64,000 nucleotides of DNA from Uranotaenia lowii (taxonomy: Eukaryota; Arthropoda; Insecta; Diptera; Culicidae), in the NCBI RefSeq assembly GCF_029784155.1, contig NC_073693.1:154725442-154789441 (forward strand), written 5' to 3'. A model generated the notes under the pieces. The model saw nothing but the letters and a program-made list of their open reading frames with translations. It had not been told where the DNA came from and made no database searches. Shown piece by piece: positions 24,373-37,130 of this stretch. Numbering within the stretch: position 1 is the first letter of the stretch; the number at the start of each line of letters is the position of its first letter. The position numbers and the translations under genes were made by a program.

Positions 24373-24670
24373 CCCTTTTCAAAATTCACTACCAAATCCT
24401 TTAAATCGGTATTAATACCACTTTTTTTTCGAAGTTTTTAAAATTGTTAAGCTCAGTCAAAATGTTCAAAATACGAATGATCCGGCGTCGTTAAACTTCT
24501 TTTTAAATAAATAAAATTTCTTTCTCTTCATGCAAAACACCCAAAAATACAGTTTTAATAACCAACTTATCTTTTGTTGAAATGGAAAATCAGCGCAGGT
24601 TTCAGTGGTGGAGTGGAGTTATCTTAATTCATGTTTCGTCATTCGTGATCATTAGATTACAACTATATTA

Positions 24671-24740
24671 ATTAGCGATAGCTAATTGTCACTTTTCACT
24701 ATTTTTATTCCAGGGAAAGTACTCATTTCTCAATGAGTAC
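24671..24740. repeat. Two adjacent small stem-loops
   Basis: ATTAGC pairs with GCTAAT at 24671-24686, and GTACTCATT pairs with AATGAGTAC around a TCTC loop at 24719-24740. Both are perfect. Their function is unknown. Confidence 0.6.
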
Positions 24741-27700
24741 TTTGATACTCTTACCCAGAATATCTGGCAACACTGTTGTGCTATCACAAACCCAATTTGA
24801 GTGTTCTCGCCTAACCGTGTGATGATTTAAACATTTGTACCGTGTGTACCATCATCACCTGTCATCAGCAATCATTGATCTATAGTTCTCGATTGCGAAT
24901 TGGACAGGCCTGTAGATTATATAGTTTTTTTTATTTCTACTGATCCCTAATTGTTTATTAATCAATTGTGTTTGCTTGAAAGTCTTCTCAAAAATATTAT
25001 AAGTGAAATTGCCAATGGATTAAACCATTTTTTTTTAAATCACTTTTCTCATAAGAAACTTTGAAAACTGTTATTAATCTGTTATTAAACTGTTAGAAAC
25101 CTGTAATTAATCGTCAATCAAAGTCAGGCTTAATTAAAGTCTTGCTGGCTATTTGACATTGGCTTTAAATCGCTTTTAAAACATTAAATTTTCTGTTAAA
25201 GAGAGTCAACTTCGGCTATATTGTGTTAATCACTAAAACACTACCTTCAAGCTACTGAATTCTTTATATTGAATGCTATTTACATATCTTGGTTCATATA
25301 AGTTTGAAACAAACAACTTCAAGATATGATGAACATATGTTTTGGAAATATTTTATCTGTCTGAATGCCGTTCATTTTATCGGATATATTTATTATCACG
25401 TTAGAGAGGTCAATGTATCAATAAATACTTCTTTTTTGAAGCCTTTTCCAACCAGCCTGACAACTCCCTTATACCTCATTCCACATGATGGATTCAGTTA
25501 TTTCCGAGTCTCTAGAAAACAGACAGACTGAAAGACAGGCAAAATGCAATTCCACCTACATGAATAGGTAAACAAATCTGATTATGTTTCATTATGCACT
25601 TATATTCAAACTTTTATCTCCGTTAAAATTTTCCATAACTTGTTTTTTTAACCTTGTTTTTTATTTTGTAAATAGCATTTAAGATTGACATTACAAATGA
25701 TAGTGTAATTCTGTGAAAATTGAATACTTACAATTTCAAGAATCATTCAAACATATATTTAAATCCAAAATTCAAATTTTGAAATTCAAAATCAGGGTTT
25801 CAAGAACCTTATTTGTCCTCAACCAGACAGAATATTTGATACAAAGCTCCTAACTTCGTTCAAATGCAGCCGCCAGCGCTCATGGTTCAGAAATCAAAGC
25901 CCATCTGTTGCTCCCGTTTTATTTTTCGTTGCTGTTGCTTCTGTCTCTAAATCACGTTCACACGTATAATCCTCCACACGTCCCCAATCCGTCCTTCTAG
26001 TTCACAGAATTTGAAATCACTCCCAGCAACAACCAGATCCAAACTGCTGGACCCACCGCCATGAAACTGTGTAATCTATTTCTTGAATAATAAATGAAAT
26101 CCTCTCAGATTTGATTTGAAATATTCAAAGGCGATATTAGATTTGTGTGGTTGGTTGGCTGGCTGGCTGCTGGGTGTTGCAGCTGCTGAAAACGAGTGAA
26201 TTTTCTTTGAATGGTCCACAATCAGAGGCCGAACGAAGAAGGGGTGTTCGACCGAAGAGACGGAATGGGGTCTGTGGCTCGAGAACTTACTTCGGAGGAA
26301 GGGTGGGGGGAATGGATGCGGTTGCAACGTTGCCTCCACAAACTATTTATCATTCAAGTGGAAAATGAAAGAAATGTAGATTGTAGTGGATGTAGTTTCG
26401 TCTTGGATGGGGGATATGGGGAAAAGTGGTGCAAGACTCTTTTACCAAGCCATGTTTGGTTAGCCATTGCGGAAGATGGTGGGTTGTTTTTTTTTATGTT
26501 TCCATCTTGAGGGTTGGAGGCAGCAGAAGATGTTGCCACTTTAGTCGCATACCAATAGCACAGCAGTGGGTGGTCCTGACATTAAGGCGGAAAGGTTTTT
26601 GACCGAATTGTGAAAGTTTTTTTGAAACATTAGGGATGGTGCTGGCAATTATTTATATTTAAAAACATTGAATTTTTTAGCACCTTTTTAAATACACAAA
26701 TCGAAAGTTGACTTCCTTCACTATTTCTCCCAAAAATATTTTCAGAAAATTTTCCAAACTGCATCAACTACTAAGGGAGACATCGATTGTGCATTCCGGC
26801 ACCAATCTCCCCTACCACCTTGAGAAATGCTGTCCAAAGTCGCTTTCCGCAGCTCGAAAACCGCAGACGTGCTTCAAGGGTGCACCGATGATGGGAGATG
26901 TGGTAGACTCACCTACGTAAATACAACGAGAGCGCCCTCTCAGCGACGCAACAGGATCCCTTCGACAACTAGCAGTGCAGAAAACAGTTTCCCATCGCAA
27001 ATACTACTCGCTCCAATTCTCCCTTTCGTTGAATCTTCGTTGCAGGGCTGAATCGCGTGGATAGAAAACTCATTTAAGTGTCTATTCAGGTATACCACCC
27101 CCGAAAGAGTAGCTTAAAATGCTATTCCGGGGAGCTTTCGTTATCCGTTAGCACTTCAAGAGTTACATCTGCTGCTGCTGCTGCTGCTTGATTCAACTTG
27201 GTTCAAGAGTGCGGTCGAGTTGAAGAACGGGAAACTAATCAATGCGGTTATCGATCGGCGAATCTTCTCCCTTTCGACTCCTACCTTCAACAGAGGGTTG
27301 GTCGCGGCCATCATTGCTGTAGTTGTTGCTGGAACACTTGACAAGATTCTCCAAATATCGATGGTTTGAAAGGAAACCCGAACGGTCGACCTCTGCCAAA
27401 GTTGCGCCCAGATTTGACGTAGGTTAACGATTGCTTTGACACGTAGTCGATTCGGCTGCTCGGCTCCTCTTTTGTGGTTCTGCCTATTTTGCAGATTTGC
27501 ACCCGGCATGGCAGCGCAAAATGAATGAGAGGCACCCTCGCTTTTTTGATGAGGGATGTGGCATGCTGATTGGTATTCACGGCGAGATTTGATTTTTGTG
27601 GATTACGTTTTGTTTAAGTCCTGACATGGTCGAGGAATTTCAAAAGATTCTAATGAGGGTAGGGTTTTGCTATCGGCTGTGATAATACATGAATGGGTGT

Positions 27701-27983
27701 TTGATGGGGACTGTTGCATGAATTGGGCCCACATTCGAAGACCAGACGCTTCATCCTTCAGAAAGTCTACCATTAAATGTGATTTGAGTGGACAGACTAT
27801 ATTCGAAATTTAAATTTTAGATGAGAGGCTTTGCTTATTTCCCTTTGCCAATTTTTCACGAGACAATTTTGGTCAAGTTTTAAAGGAGAGATAACTTTTA
27901 AGTTAAAAAAAATTACTTCTGTCAATCAACAGCAATACGTCTAAGTGTTTCTATTTTATTAAATAAACGAACATTAATTTTGG
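24741..27983. other. Intronic sequence, no recognised gene
   Basis: Unique sequence with some GC-rich patches (26080-26560, 26860-27560) containing overlapping chance frames on both strands. A short CTG run lies at 27169-27187. The 26827-27051 region has a frame followed by CACCTACGTAAAT but no recognisable domain, so I do not call an exon. Confidence 0.45.
27169..27187. repeat. (CTG)n microsatellite
   Basis: Six CTG triplets in intronic sequence. Confidence 0.85.
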
Positions 27984-28345
27984 TACCGTAAACTGGGGGA
28001 ACTCACAAACAAACACCTCACCTGATAAAATGATAGCATTTAGAAGCAAATGGGTTGTTTTATATGAAAGTTTAACTTTTTTCCTTTATGTAGATATAGT
28101 TTAAGAGTTATGTTGATGGTCATTCCATATAATTTTTGTATATTTAAAAAAAATGGACATTTTCTGTGAAAAAGCCTGTATAGAACAAATGACTTAAAAC
28201 TTTATCAAATGCCTAAGTTTGAATAACAAAATTAACATAGGAGCAATGGGAGAACCAAGGTAATTGTACGAAGGTAAAATTTCATTTGTTTTTAAGGCCA
28301 AAAATTATTGAGAAATGTTTATAATTTCAGCCCCTAAATGTTTGT
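27984..28345. mobile_element. Miniature element of the GTAAACTGGGGGAAC family, right end lost
   Basis: Starts TACCGTAAACTGGGGGAAC. Its body (TGGGTTGTTTTATATGAAAG, then ATTTCATTTGTTTTTAAGGC and TTGAGAAATG) matches 57405-57750, the interior of the complete copy at 57174-58024. Similarity fades near 28340, just before the nonamer arrays begin, and no right terminal repeat is seen. It is non-coding. Confidence 0.75.
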
Positions 28346-28380
28346 TGTACATTTTTGAGCATATTTGTTTTTGAAAGAAA

Positions 28381-28442
28381 ACGACAAGAATGACCAAATT
28401 GACAAAAATGACAACAATGACAAAAATGATAAAATGAAAAAA
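28381..28442. repeat. Inverted-orientation TGACAAAAA nonamers
   Basis: Six or so degenerate units (GACAAGAAT, GACCAAATT, GACAAAAAT, GACAACAAT, GACAAAAAT) that are the reverse complement of the main array unit. With the array starting at about 28577 they could fold into a stem around a spacer of about 130 bp. Confidence 0.8.
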
Positions 28443-28569
28443 AAATATGAAAAATCTGGAAAAATGGTCGAAAATTATAAAATTGGCTAAAATTGTTAGA
28501 ACTGACTAAATTTTGTCTCTTTTTCCAATTTCGTCAGTTTTGTCATTCTTTTTAATTTTTTTAATTTTT

Positions 28570-28712
28570 TCAGTTTTATAAATTTTGTCAATTTTGTCAA
28601 TTTTGTCAATTTTGTCAATTTTGTCAATTTTGTCAATTTTGTCAATTTTGTCAATTTTGTCAATTTTGTCAATTTTGTCAATTTTGTCAATTTTGTCAAT
28701 TTTGTCAATTTT
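28570..28712. repeat. AATTTTGTC nonamer block
   Basis: About 15 nearly perfect 9-bp units. The block switches without a phase change to the ATTTTTGTC unit at about 28713, which indicates that one variant spread within a common array. Confidence 0.97.
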
Positions 28713-30480
28713 GTCATTTTTGTCATTTATGCCATTTTTCTCATTTTTGTCATTTTTGTCATTTTTATCATTTTTATCATTTTTGTCATTTTTGTCATTT
28801 TTGTCATTTTTGTCATTTTTGTCATTTTTGTCATTTTTGTCATTTTTGTCATTTTTGTCATTTTTGTCATTTTTGTCATTTTTGTCATTTTTGTCATTTT
28901 TGTCATTTTTGTCATTTTTGTCATTTTTGTCATTTTTGTCATTTTTGTCATTTTTGTCATTTTTGTCATTTTTGTCATTTTTGTCATTTTTGTCATTTTT
29001 GTCATTTTTGTCATTTTTGTCATTTTTGTCATTTTTGTCATTTTTGTCATTTTTGTCATTTTTGTCATTTTTGTCATTTTTGTCATTTTTGTCATTTTTG
29101 TCATTTTTGTCATTTTTGTCATTTTTGTCATTTTTGTCATTTTTGTCATTTTTGTCATTTTTGTCATTTTTGTCATTTTTGTCATTTTTGTCATTTTTGT
29201 CATTTTTGTCATTTTTGTCATTTTTGTCATTTTTGTCATTTTTGTCATTTTTGTCATTTTTGTCATTTTTGTCATTTTTGTCATTTTTGTCATTTTTGTC
29301 ATTTTTGTCATTTTTGTCATTTTTGTCATTTTTGTCATTTTTGTCATTTTTGTCATTTTTGTCATTTTTGTCATTTTTGTCATTTTTGTCATTTTTGTCA
29401 TATTTGTCATTTTTGTTATTTTTGTCATTTTTGTCATTTTTGTCATTTTTGTCATTTTTGTCATTTTTGTCATTTTTGTCATTTTTATCATTTTTGTCTT
29501 TTTTGTCATTTTTGTCATTTTTGTCATTTTTGTCATTTTTGTCATTTTTGTCATTTTTGTCATTTTTGTCATTTTTGTCATTTTTGTCATTTTTGTCATT
29601 TTTGTCATTTTTGTCATTTTTGTCATTTTTGTCATTTTTGTCATTTTTGTCATTTTTGTCATTTTTGTCATTTTTGTTATTTTTGTCATTTTTGTCATTT
29701 TTGTCATTTTTGTCATTTTTGTCATTTTTGTCATTTTTGTCATTTTTGTCATTTTTGTCATTTTTGTCATTTTTGTCATTTTTGTCATTTTTGTCATTTT
29801 TGTCATTTTTGTCATTTTTGTCATTTTTGTCATTTTTGTCATTTTTGTCATTTTTGTCATTTTTGTCATTTTTGTCATTTTTGTCATTTTTGTCATTTTT
29901 GTCATTTTTGTCATTTTTGTCATTTTTGTCATTTTTGTCATTTTTGTCATATTTGTCATTTTTGTCATTTTTGTCATTTTTGTCATTTTTGTCATTTTTG
30001 TCATTTTTGTCATTTTTGTCATATTTGTCATTTTTGTCATTTTTGTCATTTTTGTCATTTTTGTCATTTTTGTCATTTTTGTCATTTTTGTCATTCTTGT
30101 CATTTTTGTCATTTTTGTCATTTTTGTCATTTTTGTCATTTTTGTCATTTTTGTCATTTTTGTCATTTTTGTCATTTTTGTCATTTTTGTCATTTTTGTC
30201 ATTTTTGTCATTTTTGTCATTTTTGTCATTTTTGTCATTTTTGTCATTTTTGTCATTTTTGTCATTTTTGTCATTTTTGTCATTTTTGTCATTTTTGTCA
30301 TTTTTGTCATTTTTGTCATTTTTGTCATTTTTGTCATTTTTGTCATTTTTGTCATTTTTGTCATTTTTGTCATTTTTGTCATTTTTGTCATTTTTGTCAT
30401 TTTCGTCATTTTTGTCATTTTTGTCATTTTTGTCATTTTTGTCATTTTTGTCATTTTTGTCATTTTTGTCATTTTTGTCA
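28713..30480. repeat. ATTTTTGTC nonamer satellite array
   Basis: About 195 head-to-tail 9-bp units with no visible period break. A handful of variants occur, such as TATTTGTCA, TTTTTGTTA, TTTTTATCA and TTCTTGTCA. It stays open on both strands, giving Ser-Phe-Leu and Met-Thr-Lys repeat frames of about 600 codons that are almost certainly not genes. It ends abruptly at AATCATCGCGCC. Confidence 0.98.
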
Positions 30481-30499
30481 AATCATCGCGCCTGATTTT

Positions 30500-31290
30500 A
30501 GAACAGATTTCAGATTCAAATTTCAGATTTCAGATTACAGATTTCAGATTACAGATTTCAGATTTCAGATATCAGATATCAGATATCAGATTTCAGATTT
30601 CAGATTCAGATTTCAGATTCAGATTTCAGATTCAGATTTCAGATTCAGATTTCAGATTCAGATTTCAGATTCAGATTTCAGATTCAGATTTCAGATCCAG
30701 ATTTCAGATTCAGATTTCAGATTCAGATTTCAGATTCAGATTTCAGATTCAGATTTCAGATTCAGATTACAGATTCAGATTTTAGATTCAGATTTCAGAT
30801 TCAGATTTCAGATTCAGATTTCTGATTCAGATTTCAGATTCAGATTTCAGATTCAGATTTCAGATTGAGATTTCAGATTCAGATTTCAGATTCAGATTTA
30901 AGATTCAGATTCAGATTTCAGATTCAGATTCAGATTCAGATTTCAGATTCAGATTTCAGATTCAGATCTCAGATTCAGATTTCAGATTCAGATTCAAATT
31001 TCAGATTCAGATTTCAGATTCAGATTTCAGATTCAGATTTCAGATTCAGATTTCAGATTCAGATTTCAGATTCAGATTTCAGATTCAGATTTCAGATTCA
31101 GACTTCAGATTCAGATTTCAGATTCAGATTCAGATTTCAGATTCAGATTTCAGATTCAGATTCAGATTCAGATTCAGATTCAGATTCAGATTTCAGATTC
31201 AGATTTCAGATTCAGATTTCAGATTCAGATTTCAGATTTCAGATTCAGATTTTCGATTCAGATTTCAGTTAAGATCTCCGATTCAGAATT
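30500..31290. repeat. CAGATT/CAGATTT composite array
   Basis: Built mainly of a 13-bp unit (CAGATTTCAGATT) with 6-bp CAGATT insertions, especially at 30908-30940 and 31155-31190. It is degenerate at both edges. An open frame of Phe-Arg-Phe-Gln-Ile-Gln type is a by-product. It directly follows the nonamer array with only about 20 bp between. Confidence 0.95.
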
Positions 31291-34200
31291 CATAATTCAG
31301 AATCAATATTTCAGATTGTTTTTTTCATTCAGATTCAAGATTTCGGATTTTTCTCTGATTCAGATGTCTGTAAGAGATTGCAATGCAACAGATGGTATTT
31401 CTCAAATGCCGAAAAAATCGCTGCACTTCCCATCAAATGGTGCAACTTTTAACTGTCCAATCACGCTCCATTAAGCCACAAATTGATTCGTACAAACATT
31501 CATAGCCAAAATTTTCCCGCCTCTTGTAGCAGGAAACCGAAAATCCGAGCGAGACCAACTTTTACCACTTAAAACACTGTTCAATTGTTTTCCCCTCGAC
31601 CGACACTAGAACCGGAAGTAGTGAATCCGCCCCGAAAATATCCGGAAAATAGTTTTGCTCGCTTTCTGCTTTCTGCAATCATTGAACAAAGGCGCGACAT
31701 CACTCTCTTTCTGCTCTCGATGTAGTATTATTTCAACACCCTCAAACTTCTTTTTCGTTCCCGAATCGAGTCATAGTCATCATAATGCAACAGAGAACGA
31801 TTAAATAAAGTTTTATGCCAAGCGTTTCCCGATGGACCTTTTGAGGCGGAGCGAAAAATCTCTGTTTTTTTGTGTGCCGCTTCTAGATCCCTGGTGGTTG
31901 AGAAGTTTCATTCAATTCTTCATCATTCTTTTTTTTCTAGAACCTAGCGTTCATTGGGCAAATTTCAAAGCAAAGAAAAATGAATAAAGCTTAAAAAGGG
32001 ACTTTTTTCCCCAAAGCCTTCGCCCAACTGTAATTAGGTTATTAAGAAAAATTGAATCTTTCACAGTGAGTATATAGTGGAGGAAGTGGGAGGCAAAAAA
32101 AATTCACTTCCTGATAGAAAATTGTGGAGTGGGATTTTTTCTGCTTTTTTCATGAGGAAAAATATGAAAATCATGTACCGTTTAATATCTGTGCCTGTTC
32201 TTCTGCCCGCTTTTTTTTTTCTTCTGTTGAATGAGAGTGCGGCTTGAATAGATATTTTGTTCCCCACCCGTGAAAAAGACAGGGAAATGGGTGGGGTTTT
32301 CGGCATTGTTGAACAATGATTGCGTCGTTAGTCAGCGAAAATCGATGGCGGAATTGGGATGTCGGGACCTGGAACGGCGGATGTCTTTCCGGCGGAAGTT
32401 GGCTCTTGTTGGGAGTCAAGAATGACTTTCAAGTTCGGTAAGGATTACTGTAAGGTTCAAAGTAGGTAATCAGGTAATAAAAGGATGAGTTGGTGATTTT
32501 TTTCGGGGCTGAAAAACGAGCGTTTATTAAAGCCTCACTGGAATATGTATTTTTAATTTACAATATCGAACCAATGATGGTTAGAAATCTTTCATATGTT
32601 AGAGCAAAGATTTTAGGTTATGAAAAACTGTTTATTTAAACCAATTTTAACATTTCACAATTTAACATTCTAAAGAGGTTTTCTTTGGTCTTTCAGTGTT
32701 TAAGGAATTATCCATTTGTCTGTAACAACGAGCCTGACTCGTGGCATTTGTACATGACAGTTTCGAATAACGAGTGAAATTCGTCGCTCAAAAGAATTTT
32801 GCTATTTGCTGTACAAGTTTCAAACTACGTAACTAATAAAAAGCACTAGTTTATGACACATATTTTCCACCACGAGTCAGGCTCGTTGTGAGAAAACACG
32901 TGTTTAAAGCTTAATGATTTTGTACTAAAAAAACAATATCATGGAGTTACCATACTCAGAAGCTTACAAATTTCATCGAATGTGTCCAAAATTTGATCTA
33001 ATACTGTATGAATGATTAGTCCCTACCCATCATTCTACAAATAAAAAGCTTTAACAAACATCCGGATTTGTTCCCGTCCAGAGAGCATTAGGAAGGCAGG
33101 TACCTTACCTGTTTGTTTGTTTTCAGCATTTTCAACTTTTTTTTTGTGCTAGCCACATCCAGCCGCTTCTCACATCTGATACGCTTTTAACGGATTCAAC
33201 AGTTGATGTAGCTTCTGTGGAATCCCACCCTTGCCCTAAGGCCGGCACTCACTTATTCTACGATCTAAGGTTTTTATTCGTGGGCTGAGTCGATTTTGCA
33301 ACATTTGAAAAGTTGAAAGCCACTTGAATTGAGTTATAAGTATTTTCCATTCGAAAAAAACAGGAGGAACCCTCATATTGTGTGGCTTTAATAATAAGTA
33401 ATTGGCAAATGTGGTAGGTCAGTGATACCTGATCCGTGAAGCAAATTGCTTCTCCTAAAATACTTCCGGCATCATTTCGAAAACTACCCAGTCTAGCGTC
33501 TGGATGGAAGTTCAGTGAAAATGCAACTTGCCCATACATTCGACCGAGCAGGCAAACAAACATCTTCGGTTTCCTCACTCCTTGGGCTTCTTCGTTGTCG
33601 AGGCCAGGTGGAAAAACCACTCGAAGTAAAAGTTTTCCCATATCTGTTGATTTTAAGAGGGTAAAGCTGTTTTGTTGGCCCGGGCGATGATGGCAACCGA
33701 TGGCGGTTAAACCCCGGAATGAATAAAATATCCTCTCAGCGCTCCTTTGTTGTGTTGCTGCAGCTCTTGTTCCTGCTTTTGCTGTTGTTTGGATGGGCGC
33801 CGCATTTTCTGTAAGCCTCTCCAGGTTGTTTGTGCCAAGCCTTCTTCTACAAGGCACACCGGTTCTTGAAAAGGAAACACAGCGTTTAGAATACCACTTA
33901 GCTGGAGCAACCCGAGGAGTCCCCCCCTCAGGGCAAATAATACAATAAAACAACTGAAATAAAACGAATTCTTTCCTTCACCATCTTTGAAGAGGGGCTC
34001 TCCCAACGAACCTACACAAACAACAATCGAGAACAAACTGGAACAGACACGAGCGGGAACATCTCCAGGGCCAAACGAGTGCACGAGATTTGCAAAAAGG
34101 TGCTTGCCGGAGAAGTTTGAAGTGGCTTTCAAGGAGCGATCAGGTTCAATTCAATTACGAGAAAAGCTTCTAAATAAAATATATTATCCGACGGAATGAA

Positions 34201-34759
34201 CCTTCAACGCTTTGCTTTTAGACGGGTCCTCTAGCCTTCCAACCAATCGGGTGGTCCCCTGGCTTTCACCTTTCTCCGAACAGAAGAGAGGATATGTGGT
34301 GGAAGCATGGAGCAAAAGCGCACTGGTGCGGATGCATTGTGTACCGGCTAAGGAAGTTGCTTCTGTTTTTTTTTTCTAGTTTTCCTGTCTGTTCGGTTCA
34401 CTTTCATTAAATCCTTGGATAGTCTACAAATTTTCTATCAAACCTTGTCTACATCGGAATACTTCCGGTTCGCTGGAAGGATGCTAGTGATTGCTGGTAG
34501 CTTTAGGTTCAAGAGATGTAGAATGCTTGAAAAAATTATTTAATATCCGTTAAGACTAAATAGTCAACAATCGCATTGGGTTGGTAAGCCACAGTAAATA
34601 GGTGGTGCGCGTATCGGTGCCATTGAAAGGTCGTTTAGTTGGAAAAGGCAAGCCAAAAGAAAGGTTTTTTTAGTGTGTAACCAAAGGTGGTAAATCCCGG
34701 TTAACGGATTGTATCCAAAGGAACGGCGAGCCACCGCGTCCCCCCAGTTTGTAACTCTG
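31291..34759. other. Intronic sequence, no recognised gene
   Basis: Unique sequence. The longest non-repeat frame, on the minus strand at 33258-33953 (231 codons), opens at TTG and carries no domain I recognise. Long frames on the other frames of the same patch suggest low stop density, not coding. A 20-bp perfect inverted repeat lies at 32725-32889. Confidence 0.45.
32725..32889. repeat. Perfect 20-bp inverted repeat with 125-bp spacer
   Basis: ACAACGAGCCTGACTCGTGG at 32725-32744 recurs exactly inverted at 32870-32889. The spacer has secondary CGAGT/ACTCG echoes (AATAACGAGTGAAATTCG). It may be a small hairpin-type element; no target duplication was identified. Confidence 0.85.
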
Positions 34760-35339
34760 GGTTCATGGGTACAATAAGAAACCTCATGATATACTCTGTG
34801 TACACTTCCTACTCCCTAAACTCCACCTGGAGCCGCAGACCTAGTTCCCATCTCTAACTGTTTAACATAGTGGAAAGTTTATTCTTCCACTTCAGTAAAA
34901 CCTCTCATCCTTACGAATCGACGTCTAAACTCTCGCCAAACGACATGAGAACCGACATCTCCTTGGAGATGTCGGTCTTGACTCAAGATTCCAACATAAA
35001 CCTCTCTTCTTCACGTCTCGAGGCCTGATCTCTCTTCTAACGACTCAAGATCCGACCCCTCCTCGCATCGATTTGAGGTTGATCACTGCTCAGCACGACT
35101 CAAAGTCCAATCTCTTCTCAAGCGACTCGATATCTGACCTCTCCTCTTGTTGAGTGAAGGCCTGATCTCTTCTCTTGCAACTCGAGACCCGACATCTTAT
35201 CGTATAGACTCGGGGTTGACCACCAGACTCGAAGCCTGACCTCTCCTCTAACGACTCGAATCCCGACCTTTTATCTTCAGGACTCGAAACCGCTTTCATA
35301 TCTAACCGTCGTGTGTCAATCGAAAGCAGCATATCCTAG
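34760..35339. repeat. Degenerate GACTCGAG-CCTGACCTCTCCTC tandem block
   Basis: Units of roughly 25-45 bp built on ACGACTCGAGACCTGACCTC. The opening (ATATACTCTGTGTACAC, then GAGCCGCAGACCTAG) recurs at about 36656, 1863 bp away. On the minus strand this block would be the far 3' part of the R1-like element. Confidence 0.7.
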
Positions 35340-36109
35340 ACTGGCGCCTCTCACAGCAAACGCGTGAGACTTAACGCAACGTTTTGGATGATTCACCCGG
35401 CGTTGAAAGCCACTCTACCCGTGGGTATTCTCCGAAGGTGAAATAACCATTTCCCAACGATTTCCACTGCGAAGATGGTCAAGTATTATCCCCGCAGCTT
35501 CGGTCGTTGGGATCCGCACTACTCGGATACACCCCGAAGGTGAAGTATCTTTCGCACGAACGCGGCGTACCCTCGGCATTCGCTACGTAGAAGTTGTTGC
35601 CTTATCTTTGTAGCTTCTAACCATGGGGTCAAACTCGACATCCCCCCGTCGATTGGGTCAGTTGACTACGACCGTTATCCGGCCTTCTATTATCCCTTTG
35701 GCAGGCAACCTTATGATTTTTGGCCCGCGGCTTTTTCTGCCCGTCGTATGCCAGATCGAGAGCAGCTTGTCCTGGGCTAGCGCCTGTCACGGCACACATT
35801 CGGGACTTTGAACGCTACGACTCGGATGTTTGCCGATACTGACGACATTCTACACCGACTCGAGAGGCTCGCCTGGTATCGAGAACCTCTCTACCCGTGG
35901 GTATCCCTCGACATTTTTTAACCACCTTCCTACAAAATCCGATACGAGGAGGGTATTGTCTTATCCCCGCAGTTTCCCCCTTAAGAAGCGGCACTACTCG
36001 GATACTCCTCGGTGCGCTGTGGGGTATCTCACACACGTTTGCGGCGCACCCATGACCTCCACTACGCAGAAGGTGATGCCTTATCTTTGTTGCTTCGATA
36101 AAGGGACCA
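35340..36109. repeat. Duplicated segment of about 400 bp in the 3' region of a non-LTR element
   Basis: Two diverged direct copies (about 35330-35625 and 35745-36110) share CTACCCGTGGGTAT, TATTATCCCCGCAG/TCTTATCCCCGCAG, GCACTACTCGGATAC and GCCTTATCTTTGT in the same order. No coding frame runs through them. They lie 3' of the decayed reverse-transcriptase end on the minus strand. Confidence 0.75.
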
Positions 36110-36655
36110 GACGCACACTACTCAGATGCTCTCCGGCGATGGAGTTATCGTACACCGTTCGCGGACTGCCGTTGACTCCAGCTGTTCTGCAAGGTTAACC
36201 CATCGCTGACCGCATGTCAAGTGTTGGAGTCCGTACACATCCTCTGCACCACGTTGTTTTCTGTAGTGTCGGGACCACAGACGGAAAATATGTTGGTACG
36301 TAACGCCGCGCCGTAAACCTCGGACAGGCATACACCACGTGATCGAGTGTTTCCTCTTCGTCACCACAGTTTGAACAATATGGCGAAGCCATATGTCCAA
36401 ACCGTTAGGGGTACTTCATGAAGCATCCATGACCAGTCAGGAAGTCCATTTCACCCGATCCAGCTCCTGATGTGCAGGATCAGATGGTGGGTCCAACTAC
36501 CTCTGCCAGTTGGACATCGAGATCTCATTGGCAAGATCTCGTACGTTGAGCGTGTCTTTTTTGTCGTAGCGATAGACATCCTCCTCTAGCAAAACCGAGA
36601 TGGGCATGACGCCAGCGACTACGCAGTCGGCTTCGGACGAGATGGTCCAGTATCG
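36110..36655 (-). pseudogene. C-terminal remnant of an R1-clade-like non-LTR retrotransposon ORF2
   Basis: On the minus strand, broken frames give EADCVVAGVMPISVLLEEDV, then MDFLTGHGCFMKYP, a stop, and RFGHMASPYCSNCGDEEETL with DHVVYACPRF. This is the conserved tail of R1-type elements: the 'sGHGCF..Y..RFGH' segment and the Cys-x2-Cys...His...Cys zinc knuckle after the reverse transcriptase. Stops and frameshifts make it non-functional, and the endonuclease and reverse transcriptase are absent. R1 versus a neighbouring clade (I, LOA) is not settled. Confidence 0.72.
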
Positions 36656-37130
36656 TGATATATTCCGTGTATACATCCTGCCCCCTAAACTTCATCTGGG
36701 GCCGCAGACCTAGCTCTTACCTCGAACTGTTTAACACACTATCCTCTATTCTCGCTAGTGCACTTCAAGACAATACTCATAGACGAGACCACTTCCAGTG
36801 ATACCTATAATCATTACAACTCGAAATCGAAGTCTGAACTCTCCTCGAGCGACTTGAGAACCGACATCTCATCGCAATGACTTAAGATTCCCACATAAAC
36901 CTCTCCTTTTCACGACTGGACGCCTGATTTCTCCCCTAACGACTTGAGATCCGACTCTCTGCACGACTCGAGGCCCGATTTCTCCTCTAGCGACTCGTAA
37001 TAACTCGAGGTAATCAAACGCGTAAACCCCTCCTCTTGTTGATTACACAACCTTTCCTCCTGAAGACTCGAGACCTGACTTCTCCTCCAACAACTTGAAG
37101 CCTGACCACTTATCCCCAGGATTCGAAATT
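36656..37130. repeat. Second copy of the 34760-35339 block
   Basis: Repeats the opening of the first copy (GATATATTCCGTGTATACAT, GGCCGCAGACCTAGCTC, CTGTTTAACACA) and its CGACTTGAG/CTCTCCT units, with many differences. Relative to the minus-strand coding remnant it lies upstream, as expected if two element 3' ends sit head to tail. Confidence 0.7.

Noticed and set aside
26700..26930. Possible extra exon (TTTTCAG before, a splice-like CACCTACGTAAAT after)
   Set aside because: Encoded peptide matches no family I know and does not fit any missing bru3 segment.
28585..30495. Frames of 636 and 584 codons (Ser-Phe-Leu and Met-Thr-Lys repeats)
   Set aside because: Same artefact: the nonamer array is open on both strands.
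30865..31272. 135-codon Gln/Ile/Phe/Arg repeat frame
   Set aside because: Translation of the CAGATT array; edges coincide with the repeat.
33258..33953. 231-codon minus frame, longest non-repeat frame outside the LTR element
   Set aside because: Opens at TTG, has no domain I recognise, and long frames overlap it in other frames, so low stop density explains it. A protein search with a conserved hit would overturn this.
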